In this document: positions 41,850-52,562 of the stretch, piece by piece | Position numbering within the stretch: position 1 is the first letter of the stretch | How the letters are laid out: every line of letters begins with the position of its first letter | Origin: Acetobacter okinawensis | GTDB taxonomy: Bacteria; Pseudomonadota; Alphaproteobacteria; Acetobacterales; Acetobacteraceae | NCBI RefSeq assembly: GCF_002153655.1 | Contig: NZ_JOPJ01000014.1 | Location: 55,958 to 119,957 of the forward strand | Direction of reading: 5' to 3' | Length of the DNA: 64,000 nucleotides | Program-made: the position numbers and the translations under genes | Notes under the pieces: model-generated | The model's input: the letters and a program-made list of their open reading frames with translations, nothing else | Told to the model about the DNA's origin: nothing | The model's database searches: none

Positions 41850-42848
41850 TCACGCCGCAGCGGAGGCGGATTGCCGGTTTGTCATGTCCTGCCATGCGGA
41901 GGTCTGGGCAAACAGGGCGTGGAGGAGCTGGTTGTTCAGCTTATGGCCGGAGCGATGCCCCCGGAAGCTGGCCTGAAGCACACACCCGGCCAGATAGAGG
42001 TCGCCCACCGCATCCATGATCTTGTGGCGGATAAACTCGTCCGGGCAACGCAGGCCGGTCGGGTTGAGTACCTGATCGTTGTCGACAACAATGGCGTTGT
42101 CCAAAGAGCCACCAAGCGCCAGCCCGGCCTTGTGCAGCGCCTCAATCTCCTGCCGCAGGGCAAAAGTGCGGTTGCGTGCGAGTTCGCTGCGGAAGGAGGA
42201 TGGCGTTAAATCCAGAGCGTAGCTCTGTGCACCAATGGCGCTGGCCGGAAAGTCAATGCTCATGGACAGGTGTGTGTGCGGGCCATTGTGGGGGAGGAGT
42301 TCCACCCAGGCATTCTGGTGTTCAACCCGCACAGGCTGCATAACCCGCACGACTTTGCGGGGCAGGCTTTGCGCCGTGCGACCGGCGCAGTCGAGCAGGA
42401 ACACAAAATCCGTGGCCGAGCCGTCAAAAACCGGGGTTTCTGGTCCATCCACCAGAATCAGGGCGTTATCAATGCCGCACCCGCACAGGGCGGACATTAG
42501 GTGTTCAACAGTGGCGACCCGGTTTTCGGGGTTGTGTTTATCCCCCAGAACAGTGCTCAGGTGTGTTTCCACCACATAATCATACCGTGCGGGCAGGGGG
42601 GCTGCCATCGGCAGGTCCGTCCGCTGGAACACAATGCCATGCCCGGCGGGGGCGGGTTGAAGAGTAATGTTGATGGAACGGCCCGTATGCAGGCCAATAC
42701 CCACGGCAGAGATGGCGTGGTGCAGCGTATGCTGGGCTGCATCGGGTTTGGTGCGTATCTGTCGCATAGGGACCGGGAGACTCTCCGCAGGTGTGGAACG
42801 TGGGGTAAGTGCCGCTGACAGATTGTCCATGATCCTGAACCGCCCCAT
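41850..42848 (-). CDS. lpxC: UDP-3-O-acyl-N-acetylglucosamine deacetylase
   Basis: Zinc-dependent committed step of lipid A synthesis. The zinc ligands are in TVEHLMSALCG and HKIMDAVGDL; the C-terminal GHRSGHKLNNQLLHAL has the catalytic His. Length 332 includes an extra N-terminus of about 35 residues before QHTLHHAISAVGIGLHTGR. Starts at 42848 or 42830 are both possible; the second has GGGGCGG nine nt upstream. Separated from ftsZ by about 130 bp with a strong hairpin. Confidence 0.93.
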   Translation of the reverse strand: MGRFRIMDNLSAALTPRSTPAESLPVPMRQIRTKPDAAQHTLHHAISAVGIGLHTGRSINITLQPAPAGHGIVFQRTDLPMAAPLPARYDYVVETHLSTVLGDKHNPENRVATVEHLMSALCGCGIDNALILVDGPETPVFDGSATDFVFLLDCAGRTAQSLPRKVVRVMQPVRVEHQNAWVELLPHNGPHTHLSMSIDFPASAIGAQSYALDLTPSSFRSELARNRTFALRQEIEALHKAGLALGGSLDNAIVVDNDQVLNPTGLRCPDEFIRHKIMDAVGDLYLAGCVLQASFRGHRSGHKLNNQLLHALFAQTSAWQDMTNRQSASAAA

Positions 42849-42927
42849 GGTCGTGTGGAAGTTATGACACGGTAACGCTAGGGCCTGTGCGGGTCAGATG
42901 CGAGTCAATGATTATTGCCATGTGTTT

Positions 42928-42968
42928 CATACCCCGCCCTGTGGCTCAGGGGTGTCGGGCGGGGTATG
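42928..42968 (-). terminator. Strong hairpin between ftsZ and lpxC
   Basis: Perfect 12-bp arms CATACCCCGCCC (42928-42939) and GGGCGGGGTATG (42957-42968) around a 17-nt loop, 11 bp after the ftsZ stop. No T-run follows, so it may be a partial terminator or a processing barrier separating dcw from lpxC expression. Confidence 0.6.
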
Positions 42969-42979
42969 CACACTGGTGT

Positions 42980-44476
42980 TTAACGGCGCAGGAAGGTCGG
43001 AATTTCCAGTCCTGTATCGCCTTCCCCATGGCGGGGAGCGCCCTGTTCGGCCTGGCTGATGGTCGGGTGCGACTGCGCTACGGGTTCCTGCCGGGCATCT
43101 GGCGTGGGGGCGCGGCGAAAAGCGCCGGTAACCCGCCCGAACAGGCTGCGTGCGTTAGGGTCCTGCACAGGGTAGGCCGAAGGGCGCGGTGGCTCGCTGA
43201 ACAGGTTGGCATGTTTGGAGGCCGCCGGGGCCGGAGCCGGGGCTGGCTGGCGTGGCTGTGCCGCAGCAGCCGCGGCCACCTGACCGGGCACGGTGTGTGC
43301 CGGAGGCGCTGCGTGGCTTGGCTGTGGTGCATAGGCCTGCGGCTGCGGGGCAACGGGCTGCTCCGCTACAGGGGCTGGTGCGTGCTGTTGCTGGGCCGCC
43401 ACTGGCGCTGCGGCTGGCGGCGCACCGGGGGCAGCATAAGGCTGTTCTGGCTGTGCTTCGGCTTCCACCGCCGTATGGGGGCGTTCGGCCCCGCCACCAT
43501 TGGGGGGGACGTCAATGCCGGTTGCTACAACGGACACACGCAGGCGGCCGGTCATTTTTTCTTCAATAACCGTACCAAAGATCATGTTTGCGTCTTCTGG
43601 CACTTCGCGGCAGATGCGGTTGAACGCTTCTTCGGCTTCGAAGAAGGTCATGTCCTCACCACCCGTGACATTGACCAGCAGACCCTTGGCCGTAGCCATG
43701 CAGGTGTCTTCAAGCAGTGGGTTGGAGATGGCCGCTTCCGCTGCTTCTACCGCGCGGTTGTCGCCTTCTGCCTCGCCAGTGCCCATCATGGCCTTGCCCA
43801 TTTCGGCCATAACGCTGCGGATGTCGGCAAAGTCGAGGTTGACGTAGCCGCGCTCCATCATCAGGTCGGTAACGCCGCGTACACCCATGTTCAAAACTTC
43901 GTCAGCCAGCTTGTAGGCTTCACGCAGGGTGGTGCGCTCGTTGGCAATGCGGAAGAGATTCTGGTTGGGAATGACGATCAGCGTATCAACATACTGCTGA
44001 AGTTCCTGAATCCCTTCATCTGCCACGCGGGCGCGGCGCTTACCTTCATAGGCAAAGGGCTTGCTGACCACGCCAATGGTCAGGATATTCCGCTCACGCG
44101 CCATGCGGGCAATAACAGGAGCTGCCCCCGTACCCGTGCCCCCACCCATGCCGGTGGTAATGAACACCATGTGCGCGCCGTCCAGATACCGGGCAATTTC
44201 GTCCGCAGCTTCTTCCGCTGCTGCACGCCCGACTTCGGGCTTGGCGCCAGCGCCAAGGCCATGGGTCAGGTGCGGGCCAAGCTGGATGCGGCTGTCGGCC
44301 AGACTTTTGGCCAGACTCTGCGCATCGGTATTGGCGACAACAAACTCCACCCCTTCCAGGTTGGAGGCAATCATGTTGTCAACCGCGTTCGTGCCCCCGC
44401 CGCCTACGCCTATAACGGTGATTTTGGGCGAAAAATCAGCATGAGTCTGGGGTGGAACTGTTAGGTTGAGTGTCAT
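42980..44476 (-). CDS. ftsZ: Cell division protein FtsZ
   Basis: Tubulin-like GTPase forming the Z ring. The N-terminal GTPase domain has [15 protein letters not shown] and the T4 loop [13 protein letters not shown]; the catalytic T7 loop is [11 protein letters not shown]. After the globular part (about residue 320) there is an unusually long Pro/Ala/Gln-rich linker of about 160 residues, and the conserved C-terminal peptide [10 protein letters not shown] that binds FtsA and other partners. Length 498. It lies 82 bp after ftsA. Confidence 0.97.
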   Translation of the reverse strand: MTLNLTVPPQTHADFSPKITVIGVGGGGTNAVDNMIASNLEGVEFVVANTDAQSLAKSLADSRIQLGPHLTHGLGAGAKPEVGRAAAEEAADEIARYLDGAHMVFITTGMGGGTGTGAAPVIARMARERNILTIGVVSKPFAYEGKRRARVADEGIQELQQYVDTLIVIPNQNLFRIANERTTLREAYKLADEVLNMGVRGVTDLMMERGYVNLDFADIRSVMAEMGKAMMGTGEAEGDNRAVEAAEAAISNPLLEDTCMATAKGLLVNVTGGEDMTFFEAEEAFNRICREVPEDANMIFGTVIEEKMTGRLRVSVVATGIDVPPNGGGAERPHTAVEAEAQPEQPYAAPGAPPAAAPVAAQQQHAPAPVAEQPVAPQPQAYAPQPSHAAPPAHTVPGQVAAAAAAQPRQPAPAPAPAASKHANLFSEPPRPSAYPVQDPNARSLFGRVTGAFRRAPTPDARQEPVAQSHPTISQAEQGAPRHGEGDTGLEIPTFLRR

Positions 44477-44558
44477 GTGTCTCTCCCGGACTGCGGCGGG
44501 TTAACGGGGGCGGGTTGGATAATATTGCGGATAGTTTACCAAGCTTTTGAGAGGCAAA

Positions 44559-45995
44559 TCAAACCCTCTCACGAATAAAAGCAACCAGTTTTTGTAAAAA
44601 ACCACTTGGTGCGGCTTCACGGAATTCCACATCACTGAACGGGCGCTCCGCACTGGCCGCCCAGAACAGCAGCCCGGCGGCTGTGGCAAAGCCTGCGGCG
44701 GCCGCGGTATCTTCTGGCAATCCGGCAATATTCTTGGGCCGTCCCAGTCGGACGGAGCGGGTAAAACCGGGGCCGGAGTGGCGGCCAACACTGACCGGCG
44801 CTCCCAGAATACGCTCTGCCAGAGGGCGGATTCCATCCAGCAGGGAGCCGCCCCCGGTCAGCACGATGCGACCGCTGGCGGCCATGCCAAGGCCCGCGCC
44901 ATCCAGTTTTTCGCGCACCAGCTCCAGTGTTTCTTCCATGCGTGGGCGAATGATGCGGCCAAGCTGCGCGCGGGATATCTGCTCAAAATGCGGCACGTCA
45001 TTGCCCAGCAGTTCCACGGTCAGGATTTCGTCCTCCACATCGGAGGAGAGGTCGGCACTCCCGTAAACGGTTTTCAGCCGCTCTGCATTGTCGAGCGATG
45101 TGCCAAGCCCGCGGGCAATATCGCGCGTGACGTGCAGCCCCCCAACACCGATCTGGGCCGTGTGCAGGATCTGCCCCTCGCCAAACACCGCGAGCGATGT
45201 GGTGCCGCCCCCCATGTCCACAATGGTGGAGCCAAGGTCACGCTCATCCGCATCCAGCACGGATAACCCTGATGCAAGGGGGGAGGAGACAAGAGCCTCC
45301 ATGCGCAGTTCTGCCCGGTTGAGTACCGTCTCAAGGTTCAGCAGGGCGGTGGTTGCCGCATCTATAATATGCAGGCGCGCCTTGAGCGTTTCGCACAGGT
45401 GCCCCCGTGGGTCGGACACGCCCTCGGTATCGTCCACCGTAAAGTCGATGGGCAGGGTGTGAATGACCTCACGCCCCTGCACGGTGGCCTGTACCCGGCC
45501 CTCTGTCACTACCCGGCGGATGTCTGCTTCGGTTACAACCCGCCCGCCAATGGGCCAGCGGACATTGAACAGCCGACTGGCAGGGTGCCCGCAGGACAGG
45601 TTGACAACCACCTTGTCTATGGTGCGCTCGGCCATGTTTTCGGCCTGAGCCACGGTTGCGCGTATGGCGGCTTCCGCCTCCTGCAACTCGGTAATGGCCC
45701 CGTTGCGCACACCGGCGGAGCGGCGCCAGCCAAAGCCTGCCACACGCAGCATGCCGTTGGGCTCGCCTTTGCCGATCAGGCAGGTGATCTTGGTGGACCC
45801 GATGTCCAGCACGGCGCTGTAGCCGTTGCGCCATGTGTGTGGGCGTTTGTTGCGCTCGCTCGGCGGCAGAGGGAGTGAGCCAGCCCCCCCGCTCATGCGC
45901 AGGGTGGAACTGGCCGGGGCGCTGGTCCGTTTTTTGTGCAGGCGGTCGGTCAGACTAAGCTCGGGGGAAGCTGGGGAGTGCGCGCTGTCATTCAT
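44559..45995 (-). CDS. ftsA: Cell division protein FtsA
   Basis: Actin-like membrane anchor of the Z ring. Phosphate-1 motif VLDIGSTKITCLIG (DIGSTK at 64-69), phosphate-2 STIVDMGGGTTSLAVF and the adenosine motif IVLTGGGSLLDG. The C-terminal segment LQKLVAFIRE looks like the amphipathic membrane helix. An N-terminal extension of about 55 residues precedes the core. ATG 45995 has GGAGGAAAG upstream and overlaps the ftsQ stop by eight nt. 478 residues. Confidence 0.96.
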   Translation of the reverse strand: MNDSAHSPASPELSLTDRLHKKRTSAPASSTLRMSGGAGSLPLPPSERNKRPHTWRNGYSAVLDIGSTKITCLIGKGEPNGMLRVAGFGWRRSAGVRNGAITELQEAEAAIRATVAQAENMAERTIDKVVVNLSCGHPASRLFNVRWPIGGRVVTEADIRRVVTEGRVQATVQGREVIHTLPIDFTVDDTEGVSDPRGHLCETLKARLHIIDAATTALLNLETVLNRAELRMEALVSSPLASGLSVLDADERDLGSTIVDMGGGTTSLAVFGEGQILHTAQIGVGGLHVTRDIARGLGTSLDNAERLKTVYGSADLSSDVEDEILTVELLGNDVPHFEQISRAQLGRIIRPRMEETLELVREKLDGAGLGMAASGRIVLTGGGSLLDGIRPLAERILGAPVSVGRHSGPGFTRSVRLGRPKNIAGLPEDTAAAAGFATAAGLLFWAASAERPFSDVEFREAAPSGFLQKLVAFIRERV

Positions 45996-46941
45996 CTCGG
46001 CTTTCCTCCGTAGGGGTTTTGGGGGTGTCTTTGGTCTGGGCGTGGTGCGGGACGTGGGGGGTGTCCTTGCCCGGAGTATTATGGGCCGGTGGCGCCGCCT
46101 TGGCTGCATCCCCCGCCTGCGGCGTGGAGGCCGGGGCAGGTTCTGGCGGGCGCTCCCTTATGGTCAGCCGGTCGGGCAGGCGCATGTCTATCAGCACCAC
46201 GGGGCGGTCCAGCAACTGGGTACTGGCGTTGATCCGGGCCAGGCGGTGAATGGCCGGAGCTTCCTCCCCTTCAGGTAGGAGCACGGTTGCGCCATCTTTG
46301 AGACTAAGGTTCCAGCGGCGGTCACTGACCCGCACGGCAGCCGCCACGTGGGATTTGACCTCCGGCTCCTGCGCTAGCACGTCAATCAGTGCGGCGGCGT
46401 TTTCGTTTGCGCCGTCGCCTACCACCAGTGGCAGTTTTGCAAAGGCCGTTGCGTCCTTGTCGTTCGCACCCTGATCAGGCACCTTTTGCCCCTGCCGGTC
46501 GATGAGGATGAAATGCCCCTGATGCTGCCACACCGCATAGGGGGGGCGCTCGGTAATATGCACGTCAATTTCACCCGACAGGTGGCGTTCCACGCTGACG
46601 TGGTCAATAAAAGGCAGGGCGTTCAGGTTCTCCCGCGCGCGGGAGACGTTGAAGTTCAGCACCGGGTCGCCCACGGCAATATTGAGCGCTGCACGGATTG
46701 CGCCATCGCTGGTCAGGTTGGCCCCTTCGACCCGGATGCTGGTCACCCGCAGGGCGGACGTGCCCAGAACTTTGTCCCGCAGTGGGGCAATCTGTTGTTC
46801 CAGCAGGGGGAGTGGCACTGCCAGATACACCCCGGCCCCAGCGCACGCCAGAAGCGCCAGCCCGATAACAGGCCGGAGCAGGCGCTTCTGGCGCTTTAGG
46901 AACAGTCCCGTGCGGGAGGGGCGGCTGGCGGGGCGCTTCAT
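45988..46941 (-). CDS. ftsQ: Cell division protein FtsQ
   Basis: Bitopic divisome protein linking the early and late division proteins. A basic cytoplasmic N-terminus, one TM helix at about residues 25-43, a POTRA domain (LRVTSIRVEGANLTSDGAIR onward) and a beta domain, then a Pro/Thr-rich C-terminal tail. 317 residues. Its start overlaps the ddl stop by four nt (ATGA), and its end overlaps ftsA. Confidence 0.92.
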   Translation of the reverse strand: MKRPASRPSRTGLFLKRQKRLLRPVIGLALLACAGAGVYLAVPLPLLEQQIAPLRDKVLGTSALRVTSIRVEGANLTSDGAIRAALNIAVGDPVLNFNVSRARENLNALPFIDHVSVERHLSGEIDVHITERPPYAVWQHQGHFILIDRQGQKVPDQGANDKDATAFAKLPLVVGDGANENAAALIDVLAQEPEVKSHVAAAVRVSDRRWNLSLKDGATVLLPEGEEAPAIHRLARINASTQLLDRPVVLIDMRLPDRLTIRERPPEPAPASTPQAGDAAKAAPPAHNTPGKDTPHVPHHAQTKDTPKTPTEESRDE

Positions 46942-47876
46942 TGGCGGCAGGTGGCCTGCTCAACCAGCCAGTTGCACAGTTCGGGGTAGCTGATGCCACA
47001 GTAGGCCGCCTGCTCGGGCAGGAGTGATGTCGCGGTCATGCCCGGCTGGGTGTTGACTTCCAGCAAGATCAGGCGTGGAGCATCCGGGTTAGTATCATCA
47101 AGCCGGAAGTCCGAGCGTGATGCGCCCGAACAGCCCAGCGCCCTGTGCGCTGCCACGGCCACGTCCAGCGCCTGCTCGGCCACATCGGGCGCGATCCGGG
47201 CCGGGAGTTCATGGCGGGAGCCACCGGCATTGTATTTGGCGTCGTAGTCGTAAAAATCGTGGCCGTTGCCTGTGGGGGTAATGTCGGTCACCGTCAGGGC
47301 GCGATCGCCCATAACGCCTACGGTAATTTCCCGCCCCGGAATAAATTCTTCCACCAGTGCCTGTGGGCCAAAGGTCCAGTCGCGCACAATGCGCGCGCGC
47401 ACGTTAGCGCCGGGCCGGACGATGGAAACCCCTACGGACGACCCCTCGCACACAGGTTTGACCACATAGGGGGCGGGCAGGGGGTCGCCTGCTTCCAGCT
47501 CGGAAATGTCAATAACCCGACCGGGTGCGACCGGCAGACCGGCAGACACAAACGTGGCGCGGGCGGCGGCCTTGTCCATGGCTGTGGCGGAGGCCCGCAC
47601 ACCCGAGTGGGTGTAGGCAAGGCCCATCCAGTCCAGAATACCCTGAATGCACCCGTCCTCACCAAAGCGGCCATGCAGGGCGTTGAACACCACATCGGGC
47701 TTTTGCGCCCCCAGTTCGGCCACCAGCACGCCAAGGTCGGCCCCCGCGTCCAGCGTGCTGACCGTGTGGCCAAGGCTGCGCAGGGCTTCCGCCACGCCAT
47801 GCCCGGAGGAAAGGCTGACAGTCCGCTCCGAGGACATGCCTCCCATCAACACGGTAATGCGTTTGGCAGTGTTCAT
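46938..47876 (-). CDS. ddl: D-alanine--D-alanine ligase
   Basis: ATP-grasp enzyme making the D-Ala-D-Ala end of the peptidoglycan precursor. MGGMSSERTVSLSSG (11-25), LHGRFGEDGCIQG, the ATP-binding PYVVKPVCEGSSVGV, and LEVNTQPGMTATSLLPEQA near the end with the metal ligands. 312 residues, normal. Coupled by ATGA overlaps to murB upstream and ftsQ downstream. Confidence 0.96.
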   Translation of the reverse strand: MNTAKRITVLMGGMSSERTVSLSSGHGVAEALRSLGHTVSTLDAGADLGVLVAELGAQKPDVVFNALHGRFGEDGCIQGILDWMGLAYTHSGVRASATAMDKAAARATFVSAGLPVAPGRVIDISELEAGDPLPAPYVVKPVCEGSSVGVSIVRPGANVRARIVRDWTFGPQALVEEFIPGREITVGVMGDRALTVTDITPTGNGHDFYDYDAKYNAGGSRHELPARIAPDVAEQALDVAVAAHRALGCSGASRSDFRLDDTNPDAPRLILLEVNTQPGMTATSLLPEQAAYCGISYPELCNWLVEQATCRQ

Positions 47877-48823
47877 GCGGGGGTTCCTTGTGTGCGGCCG
47901 AGGCGTTTGATCTCCCAGTGCAGGGACACACCGGAGTGCTGGGCCACGCGCTGGCGTACGTCATCGCCCAGTGCTTCAAGGTCGTGGGCCGTGGCGTGAC
48001 CGAGGTTGATGAGGAAGTTGCAGTGCTTCTCGCTGACCTGCACATCCCCCCTGCGCAGGCCCCGGCACCCGGCCTGATCAATGAGCTCCCACGCCTTGCG
48101 GGCGGAAACTTCGGGGTCGGGGTTGCGGAAGGTGGAGCCCCCCGTGCGCGCACGCACGGGCTGGGACAACTCGCGTGCTGCGCGGATGTCGGCAATGCGG
48201 CGGGCAATATCAGCCGGGCTGGCCGGTGTGCCGCGCAGGCGGGCCCGCACCACCATGGCCCCTTCGGGCAGGCCAGAGCGGCGGTAGCCAAAGCGCAGGG
48301 CGGCATTGCCCAGGCGGAGCATGTTGCCGTCACGCGTAACAATTTCCGCCCAGTCGAGCACGCTGGCAATATCTGCCCCGTAAGCACCTGCGTTCATGCG
48401 CACGGCACCGCCAATGGAGCCGGGAATACCTGCCAGAAATTCCAGCCCCGCAAGGCCCGCCTGTGCTGCGTGTTCGGCCACGGTGGCGTCAAGGCAGGCG
48501 CTGCCGACCACAAGCCCGTCGGCCTCTACCGCAATATCGGCAAAACCACGGGCCATGCGCACCACAACACCATCCAGCCCGCCATCACGGATAATCACGT
48601 TGGAGCAGGCACCCAGTGCAATAACCGGCAATTCGGGGGACAGGCGGCTGAGCATGCCTGCCAGGTCCTCCGCATCGCTGGGCTGGAACAGCCATTCGGC
48701 TGGACCACCCACGCGGAACCATGTGCGTGCGCCCAAGGGAGCCTGTGCGCTTACACGCCCGCGTGTGCCAGCAAAAGCATGGCGCACCATGTCTTCCAGC
48801 GTGGTTGCGGGGAGAGAGCTCAT
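47873..48823 (-). CDS. murB: UDP-N-acetylenolpyruvoylglucosamine reductase
   Basis: FAD-dependent reduction that completes UDP-MurNAc. The FAD-binding [31 protein letters not shown], the catalytic Ser region [10 protein letters not shown] and the C-terminal [11 protein letters not shown] (catalytic Glu). No long C-terminal insert, so the short MurB type. 316 residues; overlaps murC and ddl by four nt each. Confidence 0.96.
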   Translation of the reverse strand: MSSLPATTLEDMVRHAFAGTRGRVSAQAPLGARTWFRVGGPAEWLFQPSDAEDLAGMLSRLSPELPVIALGACSNVIIRDGGLDGVVVRMARGFADIAVEADGLVVGSACLDATVAEHAAQAGLAGLEFLAGIPGSIGGAVRMNAGAYGADIASVLDWAEIVTRDGNMLRLGNAALRFGYRRSGLPEGAMVVRARLRGTPASPADIARRIADIRAARELSQPVRARTGGSTFRNPDPEVSARKAWELIDQAGCRGLRRGDVQVSEKHCNFLINLGHATAHDLEALGDDVRQRVAQHSGVSLHWEIKRLGRTQGTPA

Positions 48824-50253
48824 GCCGCGCTTCCGCCCTTCTGCTCGGCCTGCAGGGCGGCAAGCTGGGCGGGCAGGGCCTGCGCCCAGTTGGTAATGGT
48901 GCCCGCACCAAGGCAGACAACATAGTCACCCGGCTTGGCAATGGCGTTGATCATTTCCGCCAGATGTTCAGGGCTGGAGAGCGGGACCACGGAGCGGTGC
49001 CCGCGTTCGCGCAGACCCTCTATGAGCTTGTCACGGCTGGCGTCGGGCAGGGGGTCCTCGCCCGCGGCATACACGTCAGAGACAATGACCGTATCCGCAT
49101 CATTCATGCAGGTGCAGAAATCGGCAAACAGGGTTCTCAGGCGTGAGTAACGGTGCGGCTGCATGACGGCAATAACACGGTTGGCCCCAGCCTGCCGTGC
49201 AGCCTTGAGCACGGCTGCAATTTCCACCGGGTGGTGCCCGTAATCATCAATCACGGTAATGCCGCCAGCCTCACCCGTGCGGGTAAAGCGGCGCTTGACA
49301 CCACGGAAGCTGGCAAGGCCGGAGCGGATGACATCGTCACTGATGTCCATCTCGGTGGCGACTGCAATGGCGGCAAGGGCGTTCTGCACATTATGGTTGC
49401 CCAGCATGGGCAGGCGGAAGGGGCCAGCCTTGCGGGTGCGGCGGCTTACGCGGTCTGTCAGCGTGACTTCAAACGTGGCGCCCAGCTTGTCGGTAATCAC
49501 CTTTTCGGCTCGCACGTCCGCCTGGGGGGAGAAGCCATAGGTGACAATCCGGTGGTCCGACAGGCGCGGGATCATCTGCTGCACAGCCGGGTGGTCAATG
49601 CACAGCACGGCAAAGCCGTAGAACGGCACGTTGGAGACAAACTGGTCATACGCCGCCTCCATGGCCTCGGCCGAGCCCCAGTGGTCCAGATGTTCGGGGT
49701 CCATGTTGGTCACGACCGAAATAACGGCAGGCAGGCGCAGGAACGAGCCATCGCTCTCGTCCGCCTCCACCACCATCCAGTCGCCCTTGCCCATGCGGGT
49801 GTTGGTGCCATAGGCCTCGATAATTCCGCCGTTGATAACGGTAGGGTCCAGTTTGGCGGCCTCCAGCACGGCGGCCACAAGGCTTGTGGTGGTGGTTTTG
49901 CCATGTGTGCCGCCAATGGCCACGGCCCAGCGCAGGCGCATGAGTTCGGCCAGCATTTCTGCCCGCCGCACAACGGGAATAAGCTTGGCGCGTGCGGCAA
50001 CCACCTCGGGGTTGTCGCGCTTGACGGCGGTGGAAATGACCACCACCTGCGCGTTGCCCAGATTGGCTGCATCATGCCCGATGGTAACCGGAATGCCCGC
50101 AGCACGCAGGCGTTTGACGTTGGCGTTCTCCGCTATGTCCGACCCCTGCACGGAGTAGCCCAGCAGGCACAGCACCTCCGCAATGCCGGACATGCCAATG
50201 CCGCCAATGCCGACAAAATGGATGGTTCCGATGGAAAGGGGCAGGGCTCTCAT
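48820..50253 (-). CDS. murC: UDP-N-acetylmuramate--L-alanine ligase
   Basis: Adds L-Ala to UDP-MurNAc. Rossmann-like [14 protein letters not shown] at the N-terminus, ATP-binding GTHGKTTTT at 115-123, the Mur-ligase [11 protein letters not shown] segment and [15 protein letters not shown] 50253 overlaps the murG stop (ATGA), which selects it over an in-frame Met at 50313. 477 residues. Confidence 0.96.
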   Translation of the reverse strand: MRALPLSIGTIHFVGIGGIGMSGIAEVLCLLGYSVQGSDIAENANVKRLRAAGIPVTIGHDAANLGNAQVVVISTAVKRDNPEVVAARAKLIPVVRRAEMLAELMRLRWAVAIGGTHGKTTTTSLVAAVLEAAKLDPTVINGGIIEAYGTNTRMGKGDWMVVEADESDGSFLRLPAVISVVTNMDPEHLDHWGSAEAMEAAYDQFVSNVPFYGFAVLCIDHPAVQQMIPRLSDHRIVTYGFSPQADVRAEKVITDKLGATFEVTLTDRVSRRTRKAGPFRLPMLGNHNVQNALAAIAVATEMDISDDVIRSGLASFRGVKRRFTRTGEAGGITVIDDYGHHPVEIAAVLKAARQAGANRVIAVMQPHRYSRLRTLFADFCTCMNDADTVIVSDVYAAGEDPLPDASRDKLIEGLRERGHRSVVPLSSPEHLAEMINAIAKPGDYVVCLGAGTITNWAQALPAQLAALQAEQKGGSAA

Positions 50254-51395
50254 GTGCGTGTCTCCGTCTCGAGTGAGGGCGGATGGGCGGGTGAAGGAGA
50301 AAGTTGGAGGCATTCTTCTACTATATCAGCCAGACGGAGGGCGGCGTCCGGGCGGGCCAGTGTTGCTGCGGCGGCAGCCGCACGGGCAAGGTCGTCCGGA
50401 GTGGTGAAAAGGTCTTGCAGACGGGTTGCAAGGGCTGGGGCGGTAAAGTCGGGCTGGCGGATCATCCAGCCTGCGCCCGCATCGGTTACGGCGCGGGCGT
50501 TTTCTGTCTGCTCGTCAGAGGCGGCAATGGGCAGGGGGACCAGAACACAGGGGCGGCCTGCGGTGGTGATCTCCGCTACGGAGGAGCCCCCCGCGCGCCC
50601 GATGACCAGATGAGCCGCACGCAGGAGTGCTGGTACGTCGTTCAAAAAAGGTTCCACGCGGGCTTTTACGCCCATGTCGGCATAGGCCTGACGCACGGCA
50701 TCCACATCATCCGCACGGGCCTGCTGGGTCAGGTTTATGCGTGCGCGCAGTTCCGCTGGCAGGCGGGCAATGGCTGCGGGCACCACCTGCGAAAAAATGC
50801 GCGCCCCCAGAGAGCCACCCCAGACCAGCAGGGAGATGTCCTGTGCCGGGGTGGACCATGGCTCACCCGCAAGGGCTGCAATGGCGGGGCGGACGGGCAT
50901 GCCGGTCAGCACGGTTCTGGCCCCCATGGGCAGCTTGGCAACCGTGGGAAAGGAGGTGGCGATCACATCGGCAAAGCGGGAGAGCACGGCATTGGCCTTG
51001 CCAAGTACTGCGTTGCCTTCATGGATGATAAGGGCAGGGTGTTTGCGGCCCAGCAGCCGTGCCCCCAGCAGGGGGGGGATGGAGGGATAGCCGCCAAACC
51101 CCACCACGGCATCGGGCTGTATGGTGCGCAAGATGGCGCGGGCCTTCCATGCGCTGCCCAGTAGCGTAATACCAGCACGCAGGGCGCGTATGGGGCCACG
51201 CCCGGCAACCCCCGCACCGCGCAGCACATACTGCGGGTTGTGGGCAAATACGCCGTTGGCGCGTTTGCCTGCGCGGGCATCGGTCATGAGCACAATGTGG
51301 TGGCCACGCGCCACCAGCGCTTCGGCCAGAGCCTCGGCGGGGAAAAAATGCCCGCCAGTACCCCCGGCCGCGATCACGATGGTACGGGACGTCAT
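50250..51395 (-). CDS. murG: UDP-GlcNAc--undecaprenyl-pyrophosphoryl-MurNAc-pentapeptide transferase
   Basis: Makes lipid II from lipid I at the inner membrane. GT28 motifs [19 protein letters not shown] and [16 protein letters not shown], plus the donor-site segment [25 protein letters not shown] 51395 overlaps the ftsW stop by four nt; a Met four codons upstream is less likely. 381 residues. Confidence 0.96.
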   Translation of the reverse strand: MTSRTIVIAAGGTGGHFFPAEALAEALVARGHHIVLMTDARAGKRANGVFAHNPQYVLRGAGVAGRGPIRALRAGITLLGSAWKARAILRTIQPDAVVGFGGYPSIPPLLGARLLGRKHPALIIHEGNAVLGKANAVLSRFADVIATSFPTVAKLPMGARTVLTGMPVRPAIAALAGEPWSTPAQDISLLVWGGSLGARIFSQVVPAAIARLPAELRARINLTQQARADDVDAVRQAYADMGVKARVEPFLNDVPALLRAAHLVIGRAGGSSVAEITTAGRPCVLVPLPIAASDEQTENARAVTDAGAGWMIRQPDFTAPALATRLQDLFTTPDDLARAAAAAATLARPDAALRLADIVEECLQLSPSPAHPPSLETETRT

Positions 51396-52555
51396 GCTGA
51401 CCGCCATTGTCTGAGAGTGGTGATAAAGCCGTTACCAGAGCGCAGCCCCCCCGGCTGCTGCCGTGTGAGTGCGAGCACCATACCAATGGCCAGAGCAACA
51501 GACATGGCTGAAGACCCCCCGTAGGAAATGAATGGCAGCGTCATGCCCTTGGTAGGAATAAGATGCAAGGTCGAAGCCATGTTCACAAACGCCTGCAACC
51601 CAAACCCCGTTAGCAGGCCTGTGGTGGCAATGACCACAAACGGGTCGTCCTCGCGGATCAGGCGTAGCAGGGTCCGCACCACAATGGCCGCAAAAATGCA
51701 GATGATCAGCAGGCAGATGACCAGACCATATTCCTCCCCCGCCACGGCGAACACAAAGTCTGCATGGGCGTCGGGGAGCAGGTCCTTGACCCGGCCCTCT
51801 CCGGGGCCACGGCCCATCAGCCCGCCGTTGCCAAAGGCGCGCAGGGCCGTATCAATCTGGTAATGGTCCCCCACATTGGGGTGCATGAACCGCTCCACGC
51901 GGGAGCGCACATGCGGGAAGATAAAAAACGCAGCAATGCCCGCAGCCACCATGCAGGCAAACCCAAACCCGACAAAAATCAGGTTCAGCCCGTCCACAAA
52001 CAACTGGACCAGAAAAACGGCGGTAATCACCGTAAGCATGCCAATATCCGGCTGGGACTTGAGCAGCAGAAGAATAAGCCCATACAGGCCAAAGGCTATG
52101 AGCATGCCCGGAAAATAGCGTGAAATACGGCGCTCGGTCAGCAGCCACCCCGTAACCACAGCAAAGCACGGCTTAAGGAACTCTGATGGCTGGAGGGACA
52201 TGAGCGGCAGTGCAATCCAGCGGCGCGCGCCCTTGATCTCTATGCCGTGCACCAGCGTGAGCATGGTGGCACCAAGCATGAGCACGCCCCCGATCAGGGA
52301 AAGCCGGAGCACGGTGCGGCGCGAGAGCATGGAAACGCCAGTCACAATCAGCCCTGCCACGCTCAGGAACATGACCTGTTTGAAAATGAACATGTTGCGT
52401 GACGCGCCAATGCGCACCGCAACCGCAGGGCTGGCTGCAAGCATAAGGATGTAGCCAAAGCCGATCAGAATAAAGGTGCAGACCAGTGTTGTCCGGTCCA
52501 CATTCCGCCACCAGCGGCCAAAAGGCGAATCATCAGTACGGGAATAACCGGCCAT
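51392..52555 (-). CDS. ftsW: Peptidoglycan polymerase FtsW
   Basis: SEDS-family glycosyltransferase paired with FtsI in septal wall synthesis. About ten hydrophobic helices; the signature HLIPTKGMTLPFISYGGSS near the C-terminus and QPSEFLKP, SQPDIGM and ALRAFGNGGLMGRGPG in the loops. ATG 52555 is preceded by AGGACAAG; 83 upstream in-frame residues belong to the murD end in another frame. 387 residues. Confidence 0.95.
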   Translation of the reverse strand: MAGYSRTDDSPFGRWWRNVDRTTLVCTFILIGFGYILMLAASPAVAVRIGASRNMFIFKQVMFLSVAGLIVTGVSMLSRRTVLRLSLIGGVLMLGATMLTLVHGIEIKGARRWIALPLMSLQPSEFLKPCFAVVTGWLLTERRISRYFPGMLIAFGLYGLILLLLKSQPDIGMLTVITAVFLVQLFVDGLNLIFVGFGFACMVAAGIAAFFIFPHVRSRVERFMHPNVGDHYQIDTALRAFGNGGLMGRGPGEGRVKDLLPDAHADFVFAVAGEEYGLVICLLIICIFAAIVVRTLLRLIREDDPFVVIATTGLLTGFGLQAFVNMASTLHLIPTKGMTLPFISYGGSSAMSVALAIGMVLALTRQQPGGLRSGNGFITTLRQWRSA

Positions 52556-52562
52556 GCTTGTC

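Noticed and set aside
42887..44464. A 525-codon plus-strand frame opposite ftsZ
   Set aside because: Antisense to a complete ftsZ; Gly/Trp/Arg/His-rich translation without any domain.
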